Source of the DNA: Burkholderia cepacia
GTDB lineage: Bacteria > Pseudomonadota > Gammaproteobacteria > Burkholderiales > Burkholderiaceae
DNA: 64,000 nt
Assembly (NCBI RefSeq): GCF_001718835.1
Contig: NZ_CP013442.1
Location: 124,001-188,000 of the forward strand
Direction: 5' to 3'
Shown here: one piece after another, positions 52,790 to 61,525 of the stretch
Layout: the number at the start of each line of letters is the position of its first letter
Position numbering within the stretch: position 1 is the stretch's first letter
Made by a program: the position numbers and the translations under genes
The notes under the pieces: model-generated
What the model was told of the DNA's origin: nothing
The model's input: the letters and a program-made list of their open reading frames with translations, nothing else
The model's database searches: none

Positions 52790-55700
52790 CATGCAGATTC
52801 TCGGGGCAGCCAAGGCTGAATCGACCGAAACCAGCCGGCTGCTCGCCTGGGGCCCTATTCTTTTGGCACTGATCCTTGCCGGGGCCGCGTTTGCGCTGGT
52901 GTGGTTCAAGGTCGACCTGCCTGGTGTGCGCACGCGCGAGGTCAGGCTTGTCGCGTCGATCTGGATATTCCTGGCGCTTGTAGCGGTGGTGCTTTTGCAC
53001 GTCGGGTTGCTGTTCGGTGGAGCGTATCGACTCGTCGGGCGAGTGTTTCGCGCCGACGTAGGCGATCGCGGGGGCGCAGTGAAGCAGAAGAAGGTGCTCA
53101 AACGCGACGCTCGCCTGCAGGCCCTGTGCGACGAACTTCGCGCCACGCGCGGCTGGCGGTGGCGCTATCGGACGCCTTGGCTGCTCGTGAACGGAGCGGA
53201 CTCGCTGATCGAGGATGTCGCGCCGGGCCTGAAACGCGCGGGTGTCATGCCCGTTGCCGACGCGATCCTTGTGCACGCCGCGCCGGACGGCGTCGACGCG
53301 GGGAAATGGCGCGGCCAGATCCGGCAGTTGCGCCGCCGGCGTCCGATAGACAACGTCGTCCATGTCACCCATGCGGATGCACGCGAGACCGAACTGCCGC
53401 GCGTGCTGGCGACGCTCGCGGCAGATCTCGGCTGGGCCGCGCCCGTTACGTTCCTGCATGCGGTGCCGGCCCGAGGCGGACACCCCGAGACGTTCGAGGC
53501 AATCGGCGCGTTCCCCGGGCCGCCACACCGAGGCACGAAGCCGGCTTCGGTGTTGCGCGACCAGCTTGCCACGCTCGGGCAGCACACGGCGGATGCGGGC
53601 GTGCGACTTTGTGCCGCGCCAACGCAGATCACCTATCTGGCCCAGATTTCCCAATATATCGACCAGAAGTGTGAAGCCATCATCTCGGGCTGGGATGCGC
53701 TGCTCGCTTCGCACGGGCATCGTTCCTCGCTGACCGGCGTCATGTTCGCACCTGTATTCGAGACTTCCACCGCGATGCCGATGCCCATTCCGGTGGTCGC
53801 GGACGAGCAAGCCGGGGCGGAAGCGTCCGCTGGCACGCCGGTGGGGGCGCAACCGGTCGTATTCCTGAGTCAGCCCGCCGCGCTGCTGCCCGCCTGGGGT
53901 GCAATAGTGCGGCGGCGCGGTACCGGCCGGCGGGTCGGTTTCTATGGGCCCGATCTGGCGGCCTGGTTCTTGACCGTCGCCGCAATCGCATGGTGCGCGT
54001 GGATGACGATTTCGTTCATCGGCAACCAGCAGCTTGCCCGCGAAGCGCGCGCGACGGCGAATGCGGCGCTCGAGGCTCGGCCGCAAACGGCGCAAGCATG
54101 GCGCGCGCAGCTCGCACTGCAACAACTGATGGAAAAGCTCGAATATCGCCAGCAGTACGGCGCGCCGTGGTATCTGCGTGGGGGTCTCTCGCGCAGCGAT
54201 GCAGTGCTGGCCGAACTCTGGCAGCCGTACCGGATCGCCGCGACACGCAATCTGCAGATACCCGTCGTGCAGACAATCGGCGACCTGCTCAAGGCGGCTG
54301 GACAAGCCCGCGCTGACAGCCTGGATTCGCAGGACACGCGCAGCAGCACCTACAACGCGCTCAGAACCTACCTGATGCTGGGCGATCCCTCGCGTGCCGA
54401 ATCCGCATTCCTCAAGCGCATGCTGGTGTCCTTGTGGTCGCGCCCGGTCGAGATGCCTCTGGGTGAGCGTGATGACACCGGCCGGCGGCTTGCCGGTTTT
54501 TATGCCGATCACCTGAAGGCGCATCCTGAATGGCGCATCGCATTGAACGACGGCCTCGTGGCGTCGACCCGCAGCATGCTGGTCACGCAGATGGGCCTCG
54601 CGTCGGCCGACGATACGGTGTATCAGAGCATTCTCGACGAGGTTAAGGGCAAGTACGCGGACGCGTCGCTCGAGTCGCTGCTCAATGGCGCCGACGTGCA
54701 CGGGATGTTCACGGCATCGCAGACGGTGCCGGGCATCTATACGCGCGCCGCGTGGGACGGCATGATCTCCTCGGCGATCGACAGGGCATCCGGTGAGCGC
54801 CGCGTGAGCAGCGACTGGGTGCTGACCGGCGCGCAGCAGATCAGCGGCAAGCTGGCCCAAGGCGCCATCCTGACCGAGGCGACGATCGGCGAGAATCGCG
54901 CGGCCGACGCGCTCAAGCAGCGGCTGAGGGCGCGCTACTTCGCCGAATACACGGCCGCCTGGCAGCGCATGCTCAACAGTCTGCAGTGGCGATCGGCGCC
55001 GAACCTCAACGGTGCGATCGAGCAGTTGTCGCGGCTGGCGGATGCGCAGACCTCGCCGCTGATCGCGCTGATGAAATCTGTGCAATATCAGGCGCAGGCG
55101 GGCCGGCCGTCGCAGGCGCTGACCGACACGCTGGTGCGCAAGGCGCAAAGCCTGATCGGCAGCACCGAGCAGGCGGACACGCCATCTGTCAATCCGCTCG
55201 ACAAGCCGTTCGGCCCGCTGCTCGCGCTTCTGGGTGACACGGGCGCCGTATCGGCCGGAGGCAAGGGCAACACGGCGGTGGCGGCCAATATCACGCTGAA
55301 CGGCGTGAGCCTGTCGCGCTACCTGACCGCGGTGACGACAATGCGCCTGAAGCTGCAGCAGATCGCAAGCAGTCCAGATGCGCAGGCGATGGCTCGCTCG
55401 CTCGCGCAGGCGGTATTCCAGGGCAAGCTGTCGGAACTGTCGCAGGCCCGCGACGACGCGGCACTGACGGCCGCGAGTCTGGGCGCGGCCTGGTCCGGTT
55501 TCGGCGACGCGGTGTTCGCGCGACCGCTCGAAGCGGCGTGGCAGACCATCCTGCAGCCGGCCGCGGCGAGCCTGAACGAAGCGTGGCGCGCTAGCGTTGC
55601 CGCGCCGTTCAATACGGCGATGAGCGGCCGTTATCCGTTCTTCGATACGCAGGCCGATGCGTCTTTCGCCGAACTCGGGCGCTACGTGCGGCCGGACTCG

Positions 55701-56333
55701 GGGCTACTCACGCGCTTCGTGTCGACGCAATTGGCCGGCGTGCTGAAGCTCGAGGGCGATTACTGGGTACCGAACGAACTGGCGCCGCAGGCGCTGCAGT
55801 TCGATCCGAAATTCCTGAGCGCCATCCGGCAGTTGTCCAAGGTCGGCGCGCAGCTTTATCTGCAGGGTGACGCGAGCGAACGCTTCGAGATGATGGCGCT
55901 GCCGACGCCAAACGTGACGCGCTCGGAACTGTCGGTGGACGGCAAGCAGATCGTCTACTTTAACCAGCAGGAAAGCTGGACGCCGCTCGCGTGGCCCGGC
56001 AACGGCTTGAACGGGCACGCGGGACTGACGTGGCGGACGATCGATGCGGGCTTGCGGCAGGCATTCGATGCGACGGGCGACTGGGCGTTCCTGCGCTTGC
56101 TGGGCAAGGCCGACGTGAAGCCGCTCGACAGCACCCGCTATCAACTCACGTGGAACGCGCCAACCGACGAACCGCTGCGTTATGTGCTGCGCGCGCAGGT
56201 CGGTGCCGGGCCGCTGGATCTGCTGAAGCTGCGCGGCTTCCGGATGCCCGAGCGGATCTTCGTCGTCGACAAGGCTGGCGCCATGTCGGCATTCCCATCC
56301 CTTCCCCCCTTGCCGCCGGACCTGCAACCATGA
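52770..56333 (+). CDS. tssM2: TssM paralogue lacking a P-loop
   Basis: This 1187-aa protein has N-terminal membrane helices (LLAWGPILLALILAGAAFAL, IWIFLALVAVVLLHVGLLF). A region follows that aligns in order with IcmF but where the Walker A loop is replaced by PWLLVNGADSLIEDVAPGLK. A third helix is AAWFLTVAAIAWCAWMTISF, and the long periplasmic part has IcmF-type helices (RSSTYNALRTYLMLGDPSRA) and a C-terminal beta domain (LSVDGKQIVYFNQQESWTPL). It starts within the preceding gene and its stop overlaps the TssF paralogue as ATGA. It may form an alternative membrane complex with the main apparatus or a dedicated one; both are inference. Confidence 0.8.
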   Translation: MTNARNNMQILGAAKAESTETSRLLAWGPILLALILAGAAFALVWFKVDLPGVRTREVRLVASIWIFLALVAVVLLHVGLLFGGAYRLVGRVFRADVGDRGGAVKQKKVLKRDARLQALCDELRATRGWRWRYRTPWLLVNGADSLIEDVAPGLKRAGVMPVADAILVHAAPDGVDAGKWRGQIRQLRRRRPIDNVVHVTHADARETELPRVLATLAADLGWAAPVTFLHAVPARGGHPETFEAIGAFPGPPHRGTKPASVLRDQLATLGQHTADAGVRLCAAPTQITYLAQISQYIDQKCEAIISGWDALLASHGHRSSLTGVMFAPVFETSTAMPMPIPVVADEQAGAEASAGTPVGAQPVVFLSQPAALLPAWGAIVRRRGTGRRVGFYGPDLAAWFLTVAAIAWCAWMTISFIGNQQLAREARATANAALEARPQTAQAWRAQLALQQLMEKLEYRQQYGAPWYLRGGLSRSDAVLAELWQPYRIAATRNLQIPVVQTIGDLLKAAGQARADSLDSQDTRSSTYNALRTYLMLGDPSRAESAFLKRMLVSLWSRPVEMPLGERDDTGRRLAGFYADHLKAHPEWRIALNDGLVASTRSMLVTQMGLASADDTVYQSILDEVKGKYADASLESLLNGADVHGMFTASQTVPGIYTRAAWDGMISSAIDRASGERRVSSDWVLTGAQQISGKLAQGAILTEATIGENRAADALKQRLRARYFAEYTAAWQRMLNSLQWRSAPNLNGAIEQLSRLADAQTSPLIALMKSVQYQAQAGRPSQALTDTLVRKAQSLIGSTEQADTPSVNPLDKPFGPLLALLGDTGAVSAGGKGNTAVAANITLNGVSLSRYLTAVTTMRLKLQQIASSPDAQAMARSLAQAVFQGKLSELSQARDDAALTAASLGAAWSGFGDAVFARPLEAAWQTILQPAAASLNEAWRASVAAPFNTAMSGRYPFFDTQADASFAELGRYVRPDSGLLTRFVSTQLAGVLKLEGDYWVPNELAPQALQFDPKFLSAIRQLSKVGAQLYLQGDASERFEMMALPTPNVTRSELSVDGKQIVYFNQQESWTPLAWPGNGLNGHAGLTWRTIDAGLRQAFDATGDWAFLRLLGKADVKPLDSTRYQLTWNAPTDEPLRYVLRAQVGAGPLDLLKLRGFRMPERIFVVDKAGAMSAFPSLPPLPPDLQP

Positions 56334-58168
56334 GCCAGAACAGCAACCCGCAGCCGACAGACGTCCACGACGATAGCGATCCGTTCCTGCGTTACTTCGA
56401 CGCGGAAATGCGCTACCTGCGCGAAGCGGGCAAGGAATTCGCTCGAGCCCAGCCCCAGGGCGCCCGCCGGCTTGGCCTCTCCACCCCCGGCGCGCGCCAT
56501 GACAGTGTCGAGCAGCTCTACGAGGGATTCGCATTCCTCGCGAGCCGCTTCAGGATGAAGCTCGACGACGCACTGCCCGAGATTGCCGACCCGCTGATCG
56601 ACCACCTGTGGCCACATGCGGGCCGTACGATTCCGTCGCTGGCGATTCTGGAGTGCGTGCCGCGCACAGGCGAGGCGCGTGTGCTGGACACGTTGCCGGC
56701 CGGGTTGCAGGTGCGCTCGACGCCAGTCGGCCCGGACGGCACCGTATGCGTTTATCGCACCACCCAGCCGGTGCGCCTGTTGCCGCTCGACGTGAACGAA
56801 GCGGAGCAGGCCGTGTTGGCCGACGGTCGCATGGTTATCCGTATCGCGTTTGGGCTGCTCCATCGCGAGCAGCGTGCACTCGACGATCTGTCGCGCATCC
56901 GTCTGTTCCTGCATGGCGACCGTCCGACTGCTTCGGCGCTCTACGCAGCGCTTACGCGGCAGGTGACGTCGATTGGCGTGCGCATGCCGGGCGTGCTGGA
57001 CGGCCAGTTGCAACCGCGGCCGGGTATGCGCTTCGAGGCGGCAGGTTTCGGCCCCGATACGCGACTGTGGCCCGTCGACCATGACACGCGCAACGCCGAG
57101 CTCGATCGCGAACAGACGCTGCTGGAGTACTTCGCGTTTCCCGAGAAGTTTCATTTCGTCGACCTGTGCGGCTTCGACGCGGCAAGCGTGCCGCCGGGAG
57201 AGACACGCATCGCGTTCGAGATTGCAATCGACGGACGCCTCGCGGGCGACGTCAGCTTCGATGCGCGCAATGTCCGCCTGTTTTGCACGCCGGTGATTAA
57301 CCTGTTCGAGCTGGATGCGCAGGCGATCCGGCCCAATGCGCACGACCGCGACTATCCGGTGCGCGCCCCGGCGTCGGCCGGCGCGCACGTCGAACCCTAC
57401 GACGCGGTGTCGGTCGTGGCGGCTGATCCAGGCAGTGCCACGCGCCACGAATACCGGTCGTTCAAGGAATTCCGCCATCGTGGCGGGATGCTGTTCCACG
57501 AGTCGCCCGAGCGCTACTACCACTCGTTCAACCGCCATGGCGTAACGGGGCAGCGAGAAATGTGGGTGACGCTAGGCGGCTATCTATGGGATGAGCCCGA
57601 CAGCTTGCCGGATGAGCATGTGACGATCCGGGTGCTGGCGAACAACGGGCGCTTGCCGCGCATGGCGCTGCGCGAATCGATGCTGACCGCGCCGGCGTCG
57701 GCCTTCACGGGCGTCGAGCGCGTGTGCAACCTCACCGCGCCGACCATGCCGCTCTATCCGCCGCGCGGCGGCGATTACGATTGGCGGGTGATTTCGCACT
57801 TCAATGCGGCCGGCTCGTCCGAACTGAACATGATGGACGCGAACGTGCTGCGCGGCGCGCTGAGTCTGTATGACTGGACGCGGCAGGACGAGAACCGGCG
57901 ACGCATCGCGGCGATCGAGTACGTGTGGCTCGATCAGGAGGAAGAGGTCGTGGGAGCCGGCATCGAGCGGATCGTCAACATCAACGTCGGCATCGAGCCC
58001 ACAGCGTTCGCGGGACCGGGCGACGTCGCGTTGTTCGGAGACGTGCTGAGTCGATTCGTCGGCCGCTACGCGTGCTTCCATCATGCGGTGCGGCTGGTGC
58101 TGTACGAGGGCGTCGGCGGGCCAATCCGGCGCTATCCGCGCACGGTCAAGACGCAAGGGTGGTTGTAA
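56330..58168 (+). CDS. tssF2: TssF paralogue
   Basis: This is 612 aa from an ATG overlapping the TssM-like stop. It aligns in order with TssF: FLRYFDAEMRYLREAGKEFA, GARRLGLS, VEQLYEGFAFLASRFRMKLD, LWPHAGRTIPSLAILE, VRLFCTPVINLFELDAQAIR, PYDAVSVVAADPGS and EMWVTLGGYLWDEPDSLPDE. It is clearly related to, but diverged from, the TssF at 30942. No TssG, TssE or TssK accompanies it. It may build a modified baseplate for the second VgrG-effector set. Confidence 0.85.
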   Translation: MSQNSNPQPTDVHDDSDPFLRYFDAEMRYLREAGKEFARAQPQGARRLGLSTPGARHDSVEQLYEGFAFLASRFRMKLDDALPEIADPLIDHLWPHAGRTIPSLAILECVPRTGEARVLDTLPAGLQVRSTPVGPDGTVCVYRTTQPVRLLPLDVNEAEQAVLADGRMVIRIAFGLLHREQRALDDLSRIRLFLHGDRPTASALYAALTRQVTSIGVRMPGVLDGQLQPRPGMRFEAAGFGPDTRLWPVDHDTRNAELDREQTLLEYFAFPEKFHFVDLCGFDAASVPPGETRIAFEIAIDGRLAGDVSFDARNVRLFCTPVINLFELDAQAIRPNAHDRDYPVRAPASAGAHVEPYDAVSVVAADPGSATRHEYRSFKEFRHRGGMLFHESPERYYHSFNRHGVTGQREMWVTLGGYLWDEPDSLPDEHVTIRVLANNGRLPRMALRESMLTAPASAFTGVERVCNLTAPTMPLYPPRGGDYDWRVISHFNAAGSSELNMMDANVLRGALSLYDWTRQDENRRRIAAIEYVWLDQEEEVVGAGIERIVNINVGIEPTAFAGPGDVALFGDVLSRFVGRYACFHHAVRLVLYEGVGGPIRRYPRTVKTQGWL

Positions 58169-58178
58169 CAGGCCAAAC

Positions 58179-59351
58179 ATGACAAAAGCGCTCGATTTAC
58201 CCAATCTCGATTGTCGTGTTGGGCAACAGGATGGAGTTGGTGCAATGAACGAGATGCTGTTCCGGGAGCTCGACCGGCGCGCGAGGGATTTTTTGGTGGC
58301 GGTCGACTCGACGATGCGCACCGACCGCGCGTTGCCACCCGCTCGCGCGGCCCGGGTCGGACTCATTCCCGCCTGGCGAGCCTGGGTGGACGCACTGCGG
58401 CGCCGTGACGGCGAAGTGCCGGCCGGATTTACATTGTGCGCCGATAGCGACTATGGTCCGCCCCAGGCAGGAGAAGCGCTCACGCAACTGCTGGTTGAGG
58501 CCATCCGTGTTCATAACCCGGCGCGCCACGAACGCCTGCAGCAGTGGGAAGTGCAGAAGCTGGCGACGCTGGGCATGGCCGCCGGCCTTTATCTCGCGAG
58601 ACCCCACGCCGTCATCGAGCCGACGGCGGCTTTGCAGCATTGGCTCGTTCGCACGGACATCGGCCCTGATGTTCCGGCGTCTCTGTTCCGGTTGCCGATG
58701 CCTGCGGTCTTCGTGCGCTTCGGCCCGGAAATGGCCGAAGCCGTCGACGCGGCGCTCTGGGCACATATCGAAACGCCGGTCACCACGGTTGGCGTGTACG
58801 TGTTCGACACCCGTGTCGGATCGCGCCGCGACCTGGTGTTCATTCCGATTGGCGTGAAAACGACATCACGTCCCGATCGGTGCGATCTGCCCATCATCGT
58901 CCAGCTCATTTTTACCGACGAGCGCGATCCGTTGATGGCTCACGTGGCCAGTGCTTCGTCGGGGGAGGGGAGGCTGGAGGCCGAGGACCTGAAGCCGGCG
59001 ATGGAGATGTGTATCAAGGTGATGCTGTATCTGCAGACTGCCGGCGCGGTTCGGATTGACGAGATGCGCGGCGACGATACGATGGCGCGCCTGACGCGGG
59101 TTGGCAACCGGAAGGTGTCGCGCATCGAGCGGCAACTGGCGAGCCGCTACAACCGGATCATCGTCGGTCCGGCGCGTATCGAGCAGCACGCGGGCGGAGA
59201 AATGTCGCCGCACTGGCGGCGCGGGCATCTGCGCATGCAGCCGCATGGGCCACAAAACAGCTTGCGCAAGCTGATCTTCATCGCTCCTACCCTGATCCGG
59301 GCGGACCGGCTGGGACACGACGCGCATGCGGACAACGGGAGGTCGGCCTGA
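58179..59351 (+). CDS. 390-aa unknown with AcrVA2-like C-terminal motif
   Basis: This is a soluble protein with a helical N-terminal region and a mixed middle (FRLPMPAVFVRFGPEMAEAV, VTTVGVYVFDTRVGSRRDLV, FIPIGVKTTSRPDRCDLPII). The C-terminus reads SPHWRRGHLRMQPHGPQNSL then LIFIAPTLIRADR. A W-R-R-G-H plus (I)xP tail of this type recalls the widespread AcrVA2-like family, a memory-based and weak link. Most members are not shown to be anti-CRISPR. An alternative start at 58245 has GGAG ten bases upstream. It is the last gene of the second T6SS island, ten bases after the TssF paralogue, so it is probably co-transcribed. Confidence 0.55.
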   Translation: MTKALDLPNLDCRVGQQDGVGAMNEMLFRELDRRARDFLVAVDSTMRTDRALPPARAARVGLIPAWRAWVDALRRRDGEVPAGFTLCADSDYGPPQAGEALTQLLVEAIRVHNPARHERLQQWEVQKLATLGMAAGLYLARPHAVIEPTAALQHWLVRTDIGPDVPASLFRLPMPAVFVRFGPEMAEAVDAALWAHIETPVTTVGVYVFDTRVGSRRDLVFIPIGVKTTSRPDRCDLPIIVQLIFTDERDPLMAHVASASSGEGRLEAEDLKPAMEMCIKVMLYLQTAGAVRIDEMRGDDTMARLTRVGNRKVSRIERQLASRYNRIIVGPARIEQHAGGEMSPHWRRGHLRMQPHGPQNSLRKLIFIAPTLIRADRLGHDAHADNGRSA

Positions 59352-59493
59352 TTCACGTTTGCCGAAACGAAACGGGCGATTGCGTTGCGATGAAGCTGGA
59401 CCGTCCGATCGGCTATCGCAATACGTCGGCCCGTCCGGCTCGCCAACCTGTCGCGCTGTGCAGCCTGTCCGCCAACGAACCCCGGAGCAGAAA

Positions 59494-60024
59494 ATGACCG
59501 AACCGATCACCATCCGGCGCGTGAGCGGCGACGAGGTGACGACCTTTATCGACGCGTTGTCCGACGTGCTCATCGACTGCGTCGAGGGCGGCGCATCCGT
59601 CAGCTTCATGTCGCCGATCTCGCGGGATACCGCCGCGCGGTTCTGGCGGCAGGTCGCCGACGGCGTTATTCGCGGCGAGCGAATCCTGCTCGTTGCGGAG
59701 CGCGCTGACGGCCGCGTCGTCGGCACCGTGCAACTGATCACCGCATTGCCCGAAAACCAGCCGCATCGCGCCGACGTCGCGAAGATGCTGGTCCATCGCG
59801 ACGCGAGACGCCAGGGCGTCGGCGCGCGCCTGATGGCCGCGGCGGATGATGCGGCGAGGGCGGCCGGCAAGGCCGTTCTCTTGCTCGACACGGTGACCGG
59901 CAGCGATGCCGCGAGACTGTATGAGCGGGCGGGGTGGCAACGGGTCGGGGACGTGCCAAACTACGCGCTGATGCCGGACGGCAGGTATTGCGCGACGACC
60001 TTCTTTCACAAGCAACTGGCTTAG
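59494..60024 (+). CDS. GNAT-family N-acetyltransferase
   Basis: This is 176 aa from the ATG at 59494, with GGAG six bases upstream. The GNAT motif A is clear: VAKMLVHRDARRQGVGARLMAAADDAARA (acetyl-CoA pyrophosphate loop R-R-Q-G-V-G-A). Motif B (LLLDTVTGSDAARLYERAGW) follows. Its length and motif placement resemble small-molecule acetyltransferases for amines or antibiotics; the substrate is unknown. It is separated by 142 bp from the T6SS island and followed by a strong stem-loop at 60061-60080. It is not linked in function to its neighbours as far as can be seen. Confidence 0.88.
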   Translation: MTEPITIRRVSGDEVTTFIDALSDVLIDCVEGGASVSFMSPISRDTAARFWRQVADGVIRGERILLVAERADGRVVGTVQLITALPENQPHRADVAKMLVHRDARRQGVGARLMAAADDAARAAGKAVLLLDTVTGSDAARLYERAGWQRVGDVPNYALMPDGRYCATTFFHKQLA

Positions 60025-60060
60025 GCTGGTCGGCCCTCGGCGATCATTGGCCGCCGACGA

Positions 60061-60080
60061 GGCCCGGCGTCCGCCGGGCC
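60061..60080 (+). terminator. Strong GC stem-loop after the acetyltransferase gene
   Basis: GGCCCGGC (60061-60068) and GCCGGGCC (60073-60080) form a perfect 8-bp stem with a four-base loop, 36 bp past the stop codon. No T run follows on the plus strand, so it may be a Rho-assisted or weak terminator. Confidence 0.4.
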
Positions 60081-60199
60081 ATGCGCGACCGGAAGGACAA
60101 CCCCCTCGGATATACTCGGGCCAGGTCGAGGGCATCACAGAATTCAACACGACTTCACCCCCCGCACATCACTGCACCGTCACTCACATTGCGGCCCCT

Positions 60200-61525
60200 A
60201 TGCAGCTAACCGAACAGCAGGTCCTTGCACTTGCGCCCGACAGCGGGTCGGCCTCGAACGGCAAGAAACTCGCTCAGCCGAAACAATGGCCGCTCCTCGG
60301 GCGCAACGCCCGGGCAATCTGGGGCGAATGCCAGGGCAGCGGCAAGAATCCCTATCAGGTGCGCGTGGACCTGGCCGACTTCGCCAGCAAGTGCTCGTGT
60401 CCCAGCTTCAAGTTCCCCTGCAAGCATGCGCTCGGCCTGCTGGTGCTGGCCGCCAACCAGCCGGACGCCGTTGCCGAATCGGACGAGCCGGAATGGGTTG
60501 CCGGCTGGCTCGACAAGCGCGCCGACAATGCCGCGAAAAAAGAGGCGCGCGCGTCCGCCAAGGCGGACGCGCCCGTCGACGAGGCGGCCCAGCAGAAGCG
60601 GGCGGAGAAGCGCGACCAGCGCGTGCGCGACGGCCTGGCGGCGCTGCAGGTGTGGCTCGAGGATCTGGTCCGCAACGGCCTGGCGCGCCTGCCCGCTGAA
60701 GGGCCCGGCTTCTGGGAGCAGGCGGCGGCACGCCTGGTCGATGCGCAGGCGAGCGGCCTGGCCGCGCGCGTGCGGGCGCTGGCCGATCTGCCCGGCAGTC
60801 GTCCCGACTGGCCGGAACTTCTGCTGGCCGAACTGGGCCGCCTGTCGTTGGCCGTGCGCGCGCATGAACGCATCGAGCAGCTCGATCCGTCGTTGCAACA
60901 GCAACTGCGCCAGCTGATCGGCTATTCGCTGCGGGAAGACGAGGTGCTGGCGCACGGCGACACGCAACAGGACTGCTGGCAGGTGATCGGCCAGCACGTC
61001 GATGCCGACGAGCGGGTGCGCGTGCAGCGCAGCTGGTTGATCGGCACGCGCAGCGGGCGTCATGCGCTGCTGCTGCAGTTCGCCGCGGGCAACCAGCCGT
61101 TTGCCGCATCGTGGCTGCCCGGCACCGCGTTCGAAGGCGAGCTGGCGTTCTGGCCGGGCGCCGGTTCGCTGCGTGCGATGCTCAAGGGCGTCGCGACGCC
61201 CGCGGCTGCGCCCGGCGCGTTTCCGTTGGCCCGCACGCATCGGCAGCTGCTCGATGCGGCTGCCTCGCTGCTGGCGCTCAACCCATGGCACGAGCGCATG
61301 GCGACCGTGCTCGACGCGTGCGTGCCCGCGTTCGAGAACGGGCAGTGGCAGGTGGTCGGCGCCGATGGCGATGCGCTGCCGCTGGCCGGGCGCGATCAGT
61401 GGCTGTGGGCCGCGATCGCCGGCGGCGCGCCGCACGCGGTCGCCGTGGAATGGGACGGGCAGGCGGTGCGTCCGCTGGGCCTGTATGCGGACGGGCGGTA
61501 TCAGGTCCTGACGGGAGTGCAGTGA
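60200..61525 (+). CDS. SWIM zinc-finger protein of a MoxR/DUF5691 operon
   Basis: This is 441 aa from the ATG at 60200; the longer frame from 60047 is unsupported. The SWIM finger is exact: C65-x-C67-x6-C74-x-H76 (CSCPSFKFPCKH). The N-terminal stretch around it (WPLLGRNARAIWGECQGSGK) matches the usual SWIM setting. The remainder is helical and Trp/Leu-rich with no recognised catalytic motif (DLVRNGLARLPAEGPGFWEQ, HERIEQLDPSLQQQLRQLIG). Its stop shares a base with the next gene's start. SWIM, DUF5691 and MoxR genes recur together in many bacteria, often with a VWA gene. Confidence 0.85.
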   Translation: MQLTEQQVLALAPDSGSASNGKKLAQPKQWPLLGRNARAIWGECQGSGKNPYQVRVDLADFASKCSCPSFKFPCKHALGLLVLAANQPDAVAESDEPEWVAGWLDKRADNAAKKEARASAKADAPVDEAAQQKRAEKRDQRVRDGLAALQVWLEDLVRNGLARLPAEGPGFWEQAAARLVDAQASGLAARVRALADLPGSRPDWPELLLAELGRLSLAVRAHERIEQLDPSLQQQLRQLIGYSLREDEVLAHGDTQQDCWQVIGQHVDADERVRVQRSWLIGTRSGRHALLLQFAAGNQPFAASWLPGTAFEGELAFWPGAGSLRAMLKGVATPAAAPGAFPLARTHRQLLDAAASLLALNPWHERMATVLDACVPAFENGQWQVVGADGDALPLAGRDQWLWAAIAGGAPHAVAVEWDGQAVRPLGLYADGRYQVLTGVQ

